This document shows positions 1 through 11,549 of a DNA stretch of 64,000 nucleotides, in pieces. Positions within the stretch are counted from its first letter, which is position 1, and each line of letters starts with the position of its first letter. The stretch spans positions 24,144,940 through 24,208,939 of the forward strand of contig NC_052621.1 of the NCBI RefSeq assembly GCF_016545825.1, read 5' to 3'. Under the pieces are notes generated by a model, which was given only the letters and a program-made list of their open reading frames with translations, did not search any database and was not told where the DNA came from. The translations under genes were made by a program, and so were the position numbers. This DNA comes from Eucalyptus grandis. Taxonomy: Eukaryota; Streptophyta; Magnoliopsida; Myrtales; Myrtaceae.

Positions 1-368
1 CCAATCGTTAATCAATTAGATTGAATCAATCAAATCAATCTTGATGTGGAATCCAAACCAGATCACTAGCCGTTATATGATTGGGCTTGAGTTACGATCT
101 GTTGAATCTGGATGTAAAGTCTGATAGCCATAGACTTTACAATCTGAGTCTGAGTCTGGCAGTCTTCAGACTTTGATACAGAAGTCTGGAAATCTTCAGA
201 CTATACTTTGGGCATATGTTACGTTCCGTCTTCTGGTCGTTTTCTGACTTTGATAATATCCTTTACATGTTCTATTATCTGCATGGTCTATTACTCAACC
301 ATTAAACATGTTAGTAGCCTTTGATTTATTTTGTCATCTTCAAAACATCATAAGGGATTTCCCTAACA
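1..368 (-). repeat. Element E 3' LTR (partial)
   Basis: This segment is nearly identical to 3949-4346 of the 5' LTR. On the minus strand it begins tgttagggaaatccc directly after the polypurine tract. The copy near 4100-4140 has one extra 'gagtctggcagtctt' unit in a short-repeat tract that is present once here. Only the first 368 bases (U3 side) are inside the window. Confidence 0.9.
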
Positions 369-380
369 ATCTCCCCCTCT
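369..380 (-). other. Element E polypurine tract
   Basis: On the minus strand this reads agagggggagat, directly before the TGTTAGGG start of the 3' LTR, as expected for the plus-strand primer of an LTR element. A second purine tract (ctccccctttttgtc on the plus strand, near 546-560) lies about 180 bp further inside. Element S has the same doubled arrangement. Confidence 0.8.
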
Positions 381-2382
381 GAATATGTAGATTTGTAAAC
401 ACGCTTTTAAAAATATTAATTTAAATCAAAGGATATCAGAAGATAACAAATAGATTGAGCATAATAATATATAAAAAATAATCGCAGCTCAATATTATGC
501 CATAGATAATATCAACCAATCAGCACATATGCATATTCATATCTTCTCCCCCTTTTTGTCATAATCAAAAAGCGATAATAATTGATTCACGTAGAGAATG
601 ATAACAAATATGTCTTGCATAATTTCTAAAAATCAGCTTTTATAAAGTAAATCGAATATTGAAGATATACAATATAGCTCACTTCGATCATATATATCAG
701 CAAATATTCAATAAAAATCACGGATGCATCATAAAATGCACGTACCTTTTTTGTCATAATAATATCAATAAGAGATTTGTTAATGACAAAAGGTAATAAA
801 AGATGCACTAACAAGATTTTTTTTTTGAACAAATTCTGATACATTTACCTTTCCTTCCATCCATAATAAGATCACGATCAATCCAAAAAGATTTTTCCAT
901 AATTGATCAAGGCTCCCCCTCAATTTGTTGCATTTTTGAGATGATCACGATTCTTTTCCTTTTCTTTTGGATTTGCTTTCTCCCCGTGTGATCATGACAA
1001 CATTTGCGAATAGAAACAATTGTTGCTTGTGCACATTGAACATAATATTTTTCCAGTATTTCCTTTGTAGCAACAACATCCGCAACGATCACTTGCATTT
1101 TGAAATTCGAGGCAAAAAATTATTTTCTTCAATCAAGCTCGTCTCGAATTCAACCTGCATCAACTTAACAAACTTTTTGCACAAATAAGCTGTAATAATA
1201 TCCACGTGAATACCCTTTTCTTCAAATAGATAAATTGAATAGCATATATAAAATTATCAAATATTAAAATTCAGAACTATTCAACATTTTGTACGATGCA
1301 TAAGGGATTTCCTCAATAAGCAAAAATTTTGCACAAGGAATGGAATCTTTGAACCTCCAGAAGATAGTATAAAATCTTCACAAAATTCTGTTCAAGCTTT
1401 CCAAAATTCATATGGAAGATTCTATTGTGACCTGCAAATTTATATAACAGATAATAATCTTTGCAAAAATGTCACGTAATATTTTCCTTTGATTTGCGGA
1501 TCAACCTTGCTAGATATAATATATCTTCTAAGAATATAGCAAGAATATCCATGAATATGCAGTAATATCTTTCAAGATCAAAGAGATTTCCCTGAGCAGA
1601 AATTTCAGATATGCATTTTGCAAAAGGAAAATAGATATTTCTGTCACGTGCCAAAATTGCAAACCTTATATTTATGACAAAAGATATTCGCAATATAATA
1701 AACAATCATCCAAAATCATGATAAATGCACGTAGAGATTTGCAAGGTAGGATAAAAAATATTCTCTTACCCATGGTATATGTTTCAAATATACCATTGAT
1801 TAAAAAAATATTACCAATCTTCGCCTGAGATTCTTTTTTATTGCACCAAAATCTGCGTAGATTTGTAATCATTCTTGCCTTATTGAATTTCCTGCAATCA
1901 ACTCATTTCCTTTTTGGTATCCATCAATTTGGATCCTTCCATTTCGTTAGAGTAAAATATAAAATCTCCATAATCAAATATTCTTTCTTAATTCATCATA
2001 ACAAAGTATTCAAAGAAATAATATTATGCACAATAATATCTTGCATCATAAATTAATATCACGTAAAACAGATTTTTACTTTGCAAAATATGACTAAATC
2101 TGAGAGTATAAAATCAGACAAAATAATTTGAATTATCTCAAATAATCACACGTACTAAATCAAATCTCAACTCACAAATCACAAAAACAAATCATACGAT
2201 TCTTTCTTCCATAAAGCAAAATATGATCATTATAAAATCTCAATCAACCAAGGATATATCGAATATGAGAATTATTGCCCAAATCAAATTGAGAATAAAA
2301 ATTCCTTACATTTCCTACCAAACTCTCTTTCTTCTTTCTTCTTTATATCCTCGATTTCCTCATCGGATTCTGAGTCTCGTGT
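381..2382. other. AT-rich noncoding interior of element E
   Basis: No reading frame here resembles a retroelement protein, and the small ORFs are low-complexity chance frames. The segment at about 369-560 matches, in reverse orientation, the 3' untranslated tail of element S at 38905-39090 (shared 'tggcataatattgagctgcgatta' type sequence and both purine tracts). The middle, about 600-2350, has no recognisable origin. It contains recurring short motifs such as 'gcacgtagaga' and 'tcacgta'. Confidence 0.6.
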
Positions 2383-3336
2383 CTAAGTCAGACTTTGATT
2401 ACGAGTCGTGTTTGAGTCAGACTCAGATTTTGAATGTGCCATCAAGCATAAATTTCCTTGCTCATCATCTTCTTTTATTGTTCTTTTCTGGCCATTCTGC
2501 TTGTATTGTCTTCTTTCACTAAACTTCCTTCCTTTTCTACTCAGCTTTTTGAATTTCTCGATCATAAAAGCAAGTTCTTCGTCGTCCATGTCATTTTCTG
2601 AGTCTGTTTCATCAAAAACAGCATTAGATATTAAAGCGATGGACTTCTTACCTTCGGGATCTTCATCGTTAAGTTGCTCCACTTCATAGGATTGAAGAGT
2701 GCCGATCAATTCATCAACGGTGAGTGGCATAATCCTTTGAGTCTCCCGGATTGAGGTCTTGACATGGTTCCAATCTTTTGAGAGACCTCGCAAGAGTTTG
2801 TTGACCTTCATTGGGGAAGAAATTGGATGACCTTGATATGCCAAACCGTTTACAATTTCTGTAAAACGATTAAACATATCTCCAATTGACTCTCCTTGCT
2901 TCATCTTGAAGGATTCATATTTGCCGAGCAAGAAGTTTACTTTTGTCTCTTTTACATGATCGGTCCCTTCATATGTAACATGAAGTCTATCCCAAACTTC
3001 TTTTGCTGTTTCACATGAAGAAATTCTGTTATATTCAGCAAGAGACAAAGCGCAATATAAAGAATAAATAGCTTTTGCATCAAGCGCTTCTCTTTGGACA
3101 ACTCCGTCCGAGACATAAGAGCGGGGTTTGGTTTCTTTGTCTTTGCCATTCTTATTTGATGTAGACACAGCAATGGGGTTGATTCCTCTTTCCACAACAT
3201 CCCATTGTAAGAGATCTCTGGATCTTAGGAATGCTTTCATTTTGTTCTTCCATACGTCGTATTCCTTTCCATCAAAATATGGTGGCCTTGTGTTGCTTTG
3301 CCCTTCCATAAGTCCTGGTGCCAACATACTAGCCAT
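2383..3336 (-). CDS. gag: Copia gag polyprotein, intact ORF lacking the zinc knuckle
   Basis: This 317-residue frame starts at an ATG (3336) soon after the primer site. The N-terminus (MASMLAPGLMEGQSN, then PPYFDGKEYDVWKNKMKAFL) is the plant Copia/Sirevirus gag start (DUF4219 type). The UBN2-like core follows, with LHVTYEGTDHVKETKVNFL and FNRFTEIVNGLAYQG. An acidic segment (DSENDMDDEELAFMIEKFKKL) and a basic RKGRKF stretch come near residue 250. In the related element S this is followed by a CCHC knuckle (CFECKKKGH). Here the knuckle is missing, and the protein passes straight from DDEQ to an NLCLMA segment and stops. The product could form capsid-like particles but should bind RNA poorly. 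The frame has no internal stop, unlike every other gag in the window. Confidence 0.85.
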   Translation of the reverse strand: MASMLAPGLMEGQSNTRPPYFDGKEYDVWKNKMKAFLRSRDLLQWDVVERGINPIAVSTSNKNGKDKETKPRSYVSDGVVQREALDAKAIYSLYCALSLAEYNRISSCETAKEVWDRLHVTYEGTDHVKETKVNFLLGKYESFKMKQGESIGDMFNRFTEIVNGLAYQGHPISSPMKVNKLLRGLSKDWNHVKTSIRETQRIMPLTVDELIGTLQSYEVEQLNDEDPEGKKSIALISNAVFDETDSENDMDDEELAFMIEKFKKLSRKGRKFSERRQYKQNGQKRTIKEDDEQGNLCLMAHSKSESDSNTTRNQSLT

Positions 3337-3385
3337 AAAGAATCTTTAGCTCAAAAGTAAAAACACTTTTATAAACCGAGCACTT

Positions 3386-3398
3386 GGCTCTGATACCA
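3386..3398 (-). other. Element E primer binding site (initiator tRNA-Met)
   Basis: The minus strand reads TGGTATCAGAGCC two bases inside the LTR end (…CTCTCA). This is the classic plant complement to the 3' end of initiator tRNA-Met. Confidence 0.85.
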
Positions 3399-3400
3399 AT

Positions 3401-4346
3401 TGAGAGTGCTAGTATGAACAAAATAAAGGAGTTAGGGAATAGAATAAGAACACGAGGTTTATAGTGGTTCGGCTTAATCCAAGCCTACGTCCACTCTCCC
3501 ACGCTAACAGCCTTCTTGGCTGGATTCCACTATGCAATCAACAAGAGATTACAACTTCGAGTGCAAACACTTAGTAGTAGATCACACTATCTCACTAAGT
3601 CACTCTTTTGGTATTTCTCTCACGATTACAAACGTTTAAGCTCTCAAGAGACAAGTATATGATCGAAAGTCGCTCAGACTTTGGAATTATAAATTCTACG
3701 CTCCGTCTCTTACTTGCTCATCGGTCCATGATCTCCTTAAATACTCCTCCGCTTCCAAACTACCCGTTGGACAGTATCCCGGAGAATCGTCTTCCAATAT
3801 ACCCATTGGATAGCTCTGTATCTAGAAGATTTGGTAGCCGTTGAGTGACAAAGGTAGAATCCCAAATTGATTCCGATCTCCCATACAAACGAAATCTTGG
3901 TTTCCATAAGTAAAGCTTCTTCGTATAGAAAGATCTTGTCTTCAAGATCCAATCGTCAATCAATTAGATTGAATCAATCAAATCAATCTTGATGTGGAAT
4001 CCAAACCAGATCACTAGCCGTTATATGATTGGGCTTGAGTTACGATCTGTTGAATCTGAATGTAAAGTCTGATAGCCATAGACTTTACAATCTGAGTCTG
4101 AGTCTGGCAGTCTTTAGACTTTGAGTCTTGAGTCTGGCAGTCTTCAGACTTTGACACAGAAGTCTGGAAATCTTCAAAATATACTTTGGGCATATGTTAC
4201 GTTCCGTCTTCTGGTCGTTTTCTGACTTTGATAATATCATTTACATGTTCTATTATCTGCATGGTCTATTACTCAACCATTAAACATGTTAGTAGCCTTT
4301 GATTTATTTTGTCATCTTCAAAACATCATAAGGGATTTCCCTAACA
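3401..4346 (-). repeat. Element E 5' LTR (946 bp)
   Basis: The LTR is bounded by TG...CA on the minus strand (TGTTAGGG at 4346, CTCTCA at 3401). Its right part repeats at 1-368. It contains repeated 'cagactttgag/tctggcagtctt' words near 4095-4160 and two copies of a 'ccaacgggta' word (3764-3815 region). A TATA-like tatttaagg lies on the minus strand near 3738-3745, about where element S has its TATA box. Confidence 0.88.
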
Positions 4347-5044
4347 CTTTGTATAGAAACAACTAGAACTATATATCTCATTTGGCCTCAAATAGCTTCA
4401 TTGAGCCAAATCACTGGATTTTCCAAAAGAGAGCCTAAATCATAAAAATTCTTCGAAAATACAATTCTAAAAGCGAGGCCTCAACAGACATAAAGCAAAA
4501 GGATAACTTGCTGATTACCAAATTCGACATACCGGAGAATAATATATCTGTGATGATGAGCAAGCACTCTCTCTTCCTACTGCTATATATTATCTGTATA
4601 TATGAAAAACATTACGGACGGAGAGCTAAGATTTGCCAGCAACCTAGAAGACGATTCTATTTTACCAGAGTTTGATGTTAGCTAGATTAGCCAACATTAA
4701 ATATGTCCAAATGCAAGTGACAAGTAGTTACCGTTCTCTGCCAGACAAAGCATGCATTGACAAGTATGCGAATTCCGCGACCTGCATATCAAACAGGGTC
4801 AAAGTAAGGCGAGTGGAGATATTGAAAACGATATCGAAGGATGTGTAATTTGTCTATTCTTGTCATGAGAACCAGATAAAGATAAAAGGACTGTCTTTGT
4901 AGTTACTAGTTGCTTAAAGCAACAAAGCAGAGCACTACTGCTTGGGGTCAGGTTATTTTTGAACGCGACACGACCGGTTTGGATGATTTAGTTTTTTTCA
5001 TCGCAAGATAACACATATATTAACTTCACTGATCAATTAATACA
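4347..5044. other. 3' flank of UGT copy A
   Basis: About 700 bp lie between the end of element E and the stop codon of UGT copy A. I see no ORF, repeat or RNA gene. The part next to 5045 is weakly similar to the sequence after the stop codon of UGT copy B (shared 'cttctgaac' region), so it probably holds the old 3' UTR. Confidence 0.5.
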
Positions 5045-5893
5045 TTAAACCTTCTGAACTTCACTGAAATGGGAAATGTCCCTGGTGAAAGAATTGGCGT
5101 TAGTCTCAGTCGATCCATTTTTTCCGATCGCTCTTTGACATAACTCCTGGAGATGCTTAGCCTGTCTCCTGACCTCTCTGCTTTCATCATAATCTAAATC
5201 CATGAACTTACACAAGAGCCTCGTGATATCCCTGCCCATCCTCCATCCGACCTTCCAGTCCTCGACGATTAGTGTTGCATTACCTCTTTGATCCATAGCT
5301 ATGGGATATGCAAGCAGAGGAACTCCAGCGAAAATAACTTCCCCAATCGAATCCCATCCACAGTGCGTCCAAAACCCGCCAACCGACGAATGTGACAGCA
5401 CCCTCAACTGGTCGCATCATGGCATGACTATTCCCTATCACCACACAACTCTCCACCTCGAAGCTTCCTTACCCGCCACCCCCATGAAACGAATGCCGCT
5501 GTTGCAGGAGCAACCTGCGATCTCATCTGTCGTAGAGTTGGAGACTGAGAGAAAGCTTCCAAGGTAGATGCAAAGGACGGAATCACTTGGCTGACAGTCC
5601 AACCACTCTAGGTAATCAGCATCGTTCAAACAAGAGTCATTTGCTAGTCGAGAGAAATGGATGGCCTGGACCTATGGTGTAGACCGGGAAAGACAAGCTA
5701 GCTTTAAGTGCATTGACAGCCGGATATTCCCCCTCATGCACAGTCGCGAGGAAGAGATACTTGGCCTCATGGATGATGCTAAATGCATCAAGGAGTTTTT
5801 GTAGAATTAAATCAATTGTCCCGGTACTCATCAAGTCTGCTAATCGTGTCGGAGGAAGTCCGGGAACATAATCTACCCGCTCGTCCCCGTTTT
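5045..5893 (-). pseudogene. UGT copy A, exon 2 (UGT87-like glycosyltransferase pseudogene)
   Basis: This is homologous to exon 2 of UGT copy B. The acceptor (cacag, minus strand) is at 5894-5898. The exon opens with GDERVDYVPGL, the usual start of UGT87-family exon 2, and continues through SFPVYTIGP, DADYLEWLDCQPSDSVL and the PSPG sugar-donor box (GGFWTHCGWDS...PLLAYPIAMDQ). Relative to B there is a one-base insertion after the YTIGP codons (near 5668), at least two single-base losses around 5440-5460, and a Trp-to-stop change at the start of the PSPG box (near 5418). In the box HCGWNS reads HCGWDS. The last 120 codons are open, ending in a stop at 5045. The family transfers a sugar (usually glucose) from UDP-sugar to small acceptors in the cytosol. 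With these lesions no full enzyme can be made. Confidence 0.88.
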
Positions 5894-6121
5894 CTGTGAC
5901 AAAGTAGAGGACATCAACTAGACCCGATCTTTGTGCACACATGGCGAAGGCCGCTTCCACTAGTTTCTTCAATACACTGGGATGCAAACACAACCGGCAC
6001 ACTCTCTCTGCATAAGCAGTCATCACCACATAGAATACGAATTCAACTGAACTTGACTGAAAGCATTTCAAGCTTGCCATCTTTATCAGTTGCTCATTTT
6101 GTTCGTCAGTAGTCAGTACAC

Positions 6122-6889
6122 TGAGGGCTTGTTTGGCAATGTGCTAAACAGTGTCTAAATCTATTATTTTGTTCTCCAAAAAAGAAAAAATAAATAAATT
6201 CGTTTAATAATAAATTTGTTTTCGGGAACAAATTTGTTCCCACGAATAAATTTGGAATAGAATCAATAGGCGAAAAAAAGGAACTTTTGTTCCTAGCAAC
6301 TATTCCAAAATCAAGCTCTCTCTCTCTCTCTCTTCTTTTCTTCTTTTTCCCTTCCTCTAGCCAAGCACTGGCCTCCACGGTGTCTGGCACCTCACTAGAG
6401 CATTGCTTGCCCCTGGTGAGGCCGAACCTCCTCGACCCGAGCCTTGCTAGCAGCTTGGTGAGCTTGGCCTCTCAAGATCTAGCGAGATTGAGCTCACCTA
6501 GTTGATAGCAATGGTCAACCTTGGTAGGGGTCAGTGAGGCTCCCCTGAGGCCAACGAGGTTCCCAGCCCTTGTCTAGCTGGTCACTAGTCATGGTTAAGG
6601 TCGACGACCGACAAAAGAAGGAGGAGGAGGAGGAGGAGGAGGAAGAAGAAGAAGAAGACAAAAAAAAAAAAAAATATAATAAAATTATTTAAAATTTAAA
6701 ATAGATTCTAAGTCACAAAAAAAATTTGAAGATTGTACCAAACAAAATTCTATTTCAAAAATAGAAATTTCGTACAGTTACTAAATGCTTTTGAATGTTC
6801 AAAAACTTGTTCGGGAACATAATTAAGAAAATATATTTTTGAGCCAAAATTATTTTTGGAAACAAAATGGTTACTAAACGGATCCTAAA
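6122..6889. mobile_element. Short non-autonomous DNA transposon (hAT-like MITE) in the UGT intron
   Basis: UGT copy B gives the empty site: its intron reads gatacactagaacttcaat where copy A has gtacactga, then about 770 bp, then aaaacttctat. The insert starts gggcttgtttggcaatgtgc. Its other end, read inward, is taggatccgtttagtaacc. Both resemble the 'GGCTTGTTTGGTAAC' ends common in plant hAT-type MITEs. The interior is AT-rich and noncoding, with a CT run (6317-6345), a GAG/GAA run (6614-6658) and an A run. The ends are diverged and the TSD is not clean, so the superfamily is tentative. Confidence 0.6.
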
Positions 6890-7100
6890 ACTTCTATCTC
6901 AAAATTTTAGTTGCTGCAGAAGCTTCCAACCATGCATTTTGTGATCTGAATGGCCAATTGAAAATGCTTGAGGAACTATAGTGAAACTCATTGAACATAC
7001 TTTTACCCAATAGATTATACTAATTTCCAGTCGAGAAACGGGAGACCCCTCATAAAATAGAAATTTTAGTAAAATAGTGGGTTATCTACGGGCCTTAAAT

Positions 7101-7129
7101 TGTTGGTGTGATTTTCTCTCTTATCTTAG
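7101..7129 (+). repeat. Element C 5' LTR, first part
   Basis: tgttggtgtgattttctctc and nine further bases match the start of the 3' LTR at 53950. The match stops at cttag, where element O begins, and resumes at 28953. Confidence 0.88.
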
Positions 7130-7861
7130 TGTCACGTGCCGATCCTCCGAGCATGCGCCATCCCTCCTTGGTCGATTAATAGCGACGTCCCAAGACGCAT
7201 CGCCGACCCCTTTTTATTTTATACACATGCGGAAGCAAATATGAAATCCCCAGACAACAAACAATTGGGATAGAAGAGCAGGATTAAAAGTTTCAAACCA
7301 AGACAAGTCTTTTATAGACAAGCGAGTTAATTACAAAATCAGGCTGTTTGCAAAAATGTCGGCTTAACAAAAAAAAGGGGACTGTTCTAACACCCACTAG
7401 TCAGACCCGATTGTCAATTCTTCAGCCTCCATCTTCCAAATTCCATGGCTCTCGGTCTTCCACGACCGCCATCTAGGGACCTGGAATTGTTATCCCACAA
7501 TAGGGTGAGACGACGTCTCAGCAAGTTCAATCCCCCTAAGACCCAATTAAGAAAAAAAATACGCCATAAGGGCTGCCTAAGCACAATCATGAGTTAGAGG
7601 GCTTACCTTCGCCTAAGTTCCTTCCTGTAGGTCAATACAATTTATAATTTATTGAATCAATTCACCATGTCAAATCATTCAATCAGATTGAATCATCGAT
7701 CAATCGACCTAGTCGATTACATATCAATATGACCATTCCCCAATCTCCTCAATCAATACTATCTATGAGTCCGACCATAGTCTAGGACCATTCACTCTAG
7801 CCGATATATAGATAATATAGCTTACCAGAAGTTGCTAGATCCACTGATCCGATATAATAAT

Positions 7862-8023
7862 ATGCTCACCAGAAGCTGCCAGCCATACTTTTATAGTATG
7901 CCGAAAGTAATATATATGCTCACTAGAAGCTGCCAGCCATACTTTTATAGTATGCCGAAAATAATATATATACTCACCAGAAGTTGCCAGCTATACTTTC
8001 ATAGTATGCCGAAAATAATATAT
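7862..8023. repeat. 54-bp tandem repeat in element O 3' LTR, 3 copies
   Basis: Units start at 7862, 7916 and 7970 with 'atgctcaccagaagctgcca' and contain the palindromic 'atacttttatagtat'. The other LTR has four units, so the array changed after insertion. Confidence 0.88.
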
Positions 8024-8639
8024 AATCAAATCACCATTTTTATCCTTCTCGATAAAATATTCATGTGTGGGTACACGGTCGGCTTTAGCCAAAATATTAT
8101 AATTTCATTTCCACAAATTAACCATTATTTGTAGTCCACCAAAACACTTTGGTGCTGTCAACCGACACTCGGTTATTTTCCAATTAATTATCCAAATTAA
8201 TTGATTCAGGAAAATAATCTTATAATCACAAATAATTCATTTCAGCAGAAAATAAAGCTCAATTAAATAAACGAACCGTACCACAACGATCAGCATGAAA
8301 TTCCGGTCACCGACCATCCCGGTTGAATTTTCGGAAAAATAAATAAATAAATAATTTCGAAAATTAATAATTAATTACTAAAAATCCAATTTAGGCTCGT
8401 ATTGCCTAATTGAAGCCCGCTAAGGGTCGGGAAAAATCCCGAGATACATTCAATAATCAATAGCACGTGTCTAATTGCTAATTGCATAATCAAATTGCCT
8501 AACATGCATCACAATGATCTAATAATCACTAATCTACTCTAATCTAACCACCTAATTGCACTTAATTAAATCTAATCAACCCTTAAATGTCATTAACTTA
8601 CTAATAAGGGCTTAGTGAGATAAACTCATCGGATTTTCG

Positions 8640-9240
8640 CGCAAAATGTATCAATCCGACGGGGACGATACGAGGATCAATTCTTCCCAAAGCAAGTCCT
8701 AGGTTCGGGGCCCGGAAATGCTCCAAAAGCGGGCCGAAGGGGGTTGGAAACCCACTGACCAGCGTTTGTTCTTGGCTGGCTGGGGCTGGTCCGGTGGTTG
8801 AGGCGACGAAGCAAGGCCAGGGGAGGGTGAGGGGAGCTCCGGTGAAGCCGAATGGTGGCCGAAGGTGGTCGGGCAGCCGCTTGTGGTGGCCGAATAGGGG
8901 CTGGGCAGAGGCGACTGGGGCTGGACGGCACTGGACTGGCGTGAGGGGAGGGACGGCAGCTCGGTGGTGGTGGCGGACGGCGGAACAGCGGTGTGTGGAG
9001 GAGCAGGCGACGGTTCGACGCGGCTGCAACTCCTTCAGGCGACGAGAGTCGCTGCTTCTGTTTCTGCTTCTGCTGGGGCTTCGCACGAAACAGAGAGGAA
9101 GAGAAGGAGGGTGGTGACAACGCGAGGGGTGAGCGGCGGGCGCATGGGCGATGCACAGGTGGCGGAGCGCGGGTGGCGACGGCGAGCTGCTCTGGTCTTC
9201 TTCTCTTGGTGCTGCTGTCTCCGCTTCTGCTTCTATCTTC
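8640..9240. other. GC-rich block within element O LTR
   Basis: About 600 bp is strongly GC- and CpG-rich, in contrast to the AT-rich sequence on both sides, and the same block recurs in the other LTR (about 27600-28200). Several overlapping frames are open on both strands, which is expected from base composition. None resembles a known protein. It may be a promoter-associated CpG-rich region. Confidence 0.5.
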
Positions 9241-9978
9241 GCTAGTTCAAAAGGTGAGGGGGAGAGAGAGTACTGAGAGAGAGGGAGAGAGTGTCGAGAT
9301 AGAGAGAAGAAGAGATAAGAGAGAGAAGAGGTAAGTTTGAATAGTCAAAAGTGGAAGTGAGGGAAGCAAAGTGAGAAACCACAAGTCGGTCGATGGGGGG
9401 TTTCTCGCACGAGGGGGAAAAGAAAAGATAGAGAGGGAGAGAGAGAGAATAGAAAAAGAAAGAATAAGATAAGAGGGAAAAGAAAAGGTGGCAGAGGGTG
9501 GCGTGAGAAATGAGAGGAAAGAAAGAAAGAAAGAGAGAGAAAAGAAATAGAAAATAATAAAATAATAAGATAATCACATTATTCTTATTACTCTTATTAT
9601 TTTCCCTTTCTCTTTCCCTTTTTATTTTCTTCCAGTCTTTGATTTTTCCTCCGATAATTTCTTTCTCGAAATTTCGGACTCGTCGATAATTTGACGGACG
9701 ATGAGACTAGGTCCTAAAAATGAATTATGACACGCTTGAATATTCGATTCCCGAAATCGAATTCAATTTCGTGGTTAGAATCGATCAGACGCAATTTTAG
9801 TCCAATCCAACAAATTAAGTAGCTTTTAGGGATTTTACCGCGGATACATCCCTTAACAGCTTCACTCTATAGGTTAGTTAACTCATAAGTGATCGGCTCA
9901 GAGAAAAAGGACCATAGGCACGTCGACAAAATACCCATTTCACTTTATCGAAACGGGGTCGAATTTCAGGATGTCACA

Positions 9979-9992
9979 ATTCTTCCCCTCTT
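9979..9992 (-). other. Element O polypurine tract
   Basis: The minus strand reads aagaggggaagaat directly before the TGTGACATC start of the 3' LTR. Confidence 0.75.
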
Positions 9993-10022
9993 ATAAAAAT
10001 TTCGTCCTCGAAATTTAAACCA

Positions 10023-11440
10023 TTACACACTTTGATTAAAAAGGTGGGAGTACAACTGTCTCATCGACTCTTCAGTCTCCCAAGTCACTCCTTTAGTACC
10101 GTGGTGTTGCCAGACCACTTTGACCAATGGAATGATCTTTGTATGCAGCACTTGCTCTTTATGATTGATGATATGGACCGGGCTTTCCACATATGACACA
10201 TGGTCATCCGCGTCCAATTCCTCAAAATTGAGCACGTGGGTTGGGTCAGGCTCGTACTTCCTTAACATCGACACGTGAAAGACGTCATGTACTTGCGCCA
10301 ATCTTGGCGGCAACGCAAGACGATACGCTAGGTTTATGATTCTTTCAAAAATCTCAAACAGACCTACGTACCTCGGACTCAGCTTGCCTTTCTTACCAAA
10401 GCGCGAAGTTCCCCTCATTGGTGACACTTTCAAAAAAACGTGATCACCAATTTGGAATTCCAAAGACCTTCGATGCTTATCTGCATAACTTTTTTGCCTA
10501 CTCTGCGCTGTCTTTAATCTGCCTCTGATCACGGCCACGGCATCTACTGACTGCTGAACTAACTCTGGGCCTGTGATTTTCCTTTCCTCGACTTCATCCC
10601 AACACACTGGAGTTCTGCACGCTCTGCCATACAATGCTTCAAATTGAGCCATATGAATACTCTGCTGATAACTATTGTTGTAGGCGAATTCCACCAGATG
10701 AAGTTGATCTTCCCAACTTCCTTTAAAGTCTATTACACAAGCTCTTAGCATGTCCTCGAGGGTTTGAATTGTCCTTTCAGACTGGCCATCCGTTTGAGGA
10801 TGATATGCCGTACTGTACCGAAGCTTTATACCTAAAGCATTTTGCAAGCTCATCCAAAAAGCAATAGTAAACCTCGGGTCTCTATCTGAAGTTATCGTAA
10901 CCGGCACTCCATGCATTCGAACCACTTAACGCACGTATAAGTCTGCGTGCCTATCAAGACTAAGGTCCTTTCGAACTGCGATGAAGTGAGCCGACTTTGT
11001 CAGCCTGTCAACTAGTACCCATATTGAATCATTCCCTCTTTGACTGCTGGATAGTCTAGTCACGAAGTCCATCGTGATATGCTCCTATTTCCACTCTGGG
11101 ATTGCAAGAGATTGCAGAAGTCCTCATGGCTTGCAATGCTGGGCTTTTACTTGCTGATAAGTCAAACACTTGGCGAGATGCTTGGCAATGTCCACCTTCA
11201 TACCTGACCACCAATAGTGTTGACGCAGATTCTAATACATCTTGGTACTTCCAAGATGAATGCTGTAACTGCTACGGTGTGCTTCAGATAAAATTTCTTC
11301 TCTAAGCTCTACAGTGTTCGGTACAACCAAATGTCCACGGAACCTTAGTACCCCATCATTAGAAACTTGAAAATCAGCCTTTCTTTTATCGGTGTCCTCT
11401 TGAAGTATCTTCTGTACATCTGGATTTGTCGGTTGGAGTA
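10023..11440 (-). pseudogene. pol: Element O integrase with chromodomain-like tail
   Basis: The region 10023-10925 is open for 300 codons. It holds the second half of the DDE core ([14 protein letters not shown], then [23 protein letters not shown] with the final Glu). The GPY/F-type module ([34 protein letters not shown]) and a C-terminal chromodomain-like segment ([18 protein letters not shown]) follow. Upstream, 10926-11440 holds the zinc-binding N-terminal part (SEAHRSSYSIHLGSTKMY) and the first Asp region, interrupted by stops. Family knowledge: integrase inserts the cDNA, and the chromodomain biases chromovirus insertion toward heterochromatin. Confidence 0.85.
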
Positions 11441-11549
11441 GCATGATTCTGACCTAGACATCTGGTTCAATTTTGAGGGTGGCCATAAGACTTGAAAGGT
11501 GACCTACCTCAAACTTGAATACTGAATCTCGAGCTCTCTCGATTAAGTT

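Larger units (their letters stand above)
1..4346 (-). mobile_element. Element E: gag-only Copia-type LTR retrotransposon (3' LTR cut by window edge)
   Basis: The start of the window is repeated at 3949-4346, where both copies share the segment ending in agggatttccctaaca. Read on the minus strand, the order is 5' LTR (4346 to 3401), a tRNA-Met type primer site, gag, about 2 kb of AT-rich noncoding DNA, a polypurine tract, and the 3' LTR running off the left edge. No protease, integrase, reverse transcriptase or RNase H sequence is present in the 3.0-kb interior. This fits a non-autonomous gag-only (TR-GAG-like) element mobilised in trans. Its gag, 3' noncoding tail and U3 start resemble element S at 30.6-40.7 kb, so S or a relative may be the helper. 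The TSD cannot be tested because one end lies outside the window. Confidence 0.88.
7130..9978 (-). repeat. Element O 3' LTR (2849 bp)
   Basis: It matches 26033-28947 along its whole length, starting tgtcacgtgccgatcctcc and ending aatttcaggatgtcaca. It contains three copies of a 54-bp repeat, a GC-rich block (about 8640-9240) and GA-rich runs (9260-9560). Confidence 0.92.

Noticed and set aside
5301..5567. Plus-strand frames opposite the UGT exons (also 62525-62821)
   Set aside because: They are antisense shadows of the conserved PSPG region. The same antisense frame appears in both paralogs only because the sense strand is conserved.
8601..9334. Overlapping 90-160 codon frames on both strands in the element O LTR
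   Set aside because: The block is GC-rich, so stops are rare in all frames. The translations are low-complexity Arg/Pro/Ser sequence, and the block lies inside an LTR repeated at 27.6-28.3 kb.
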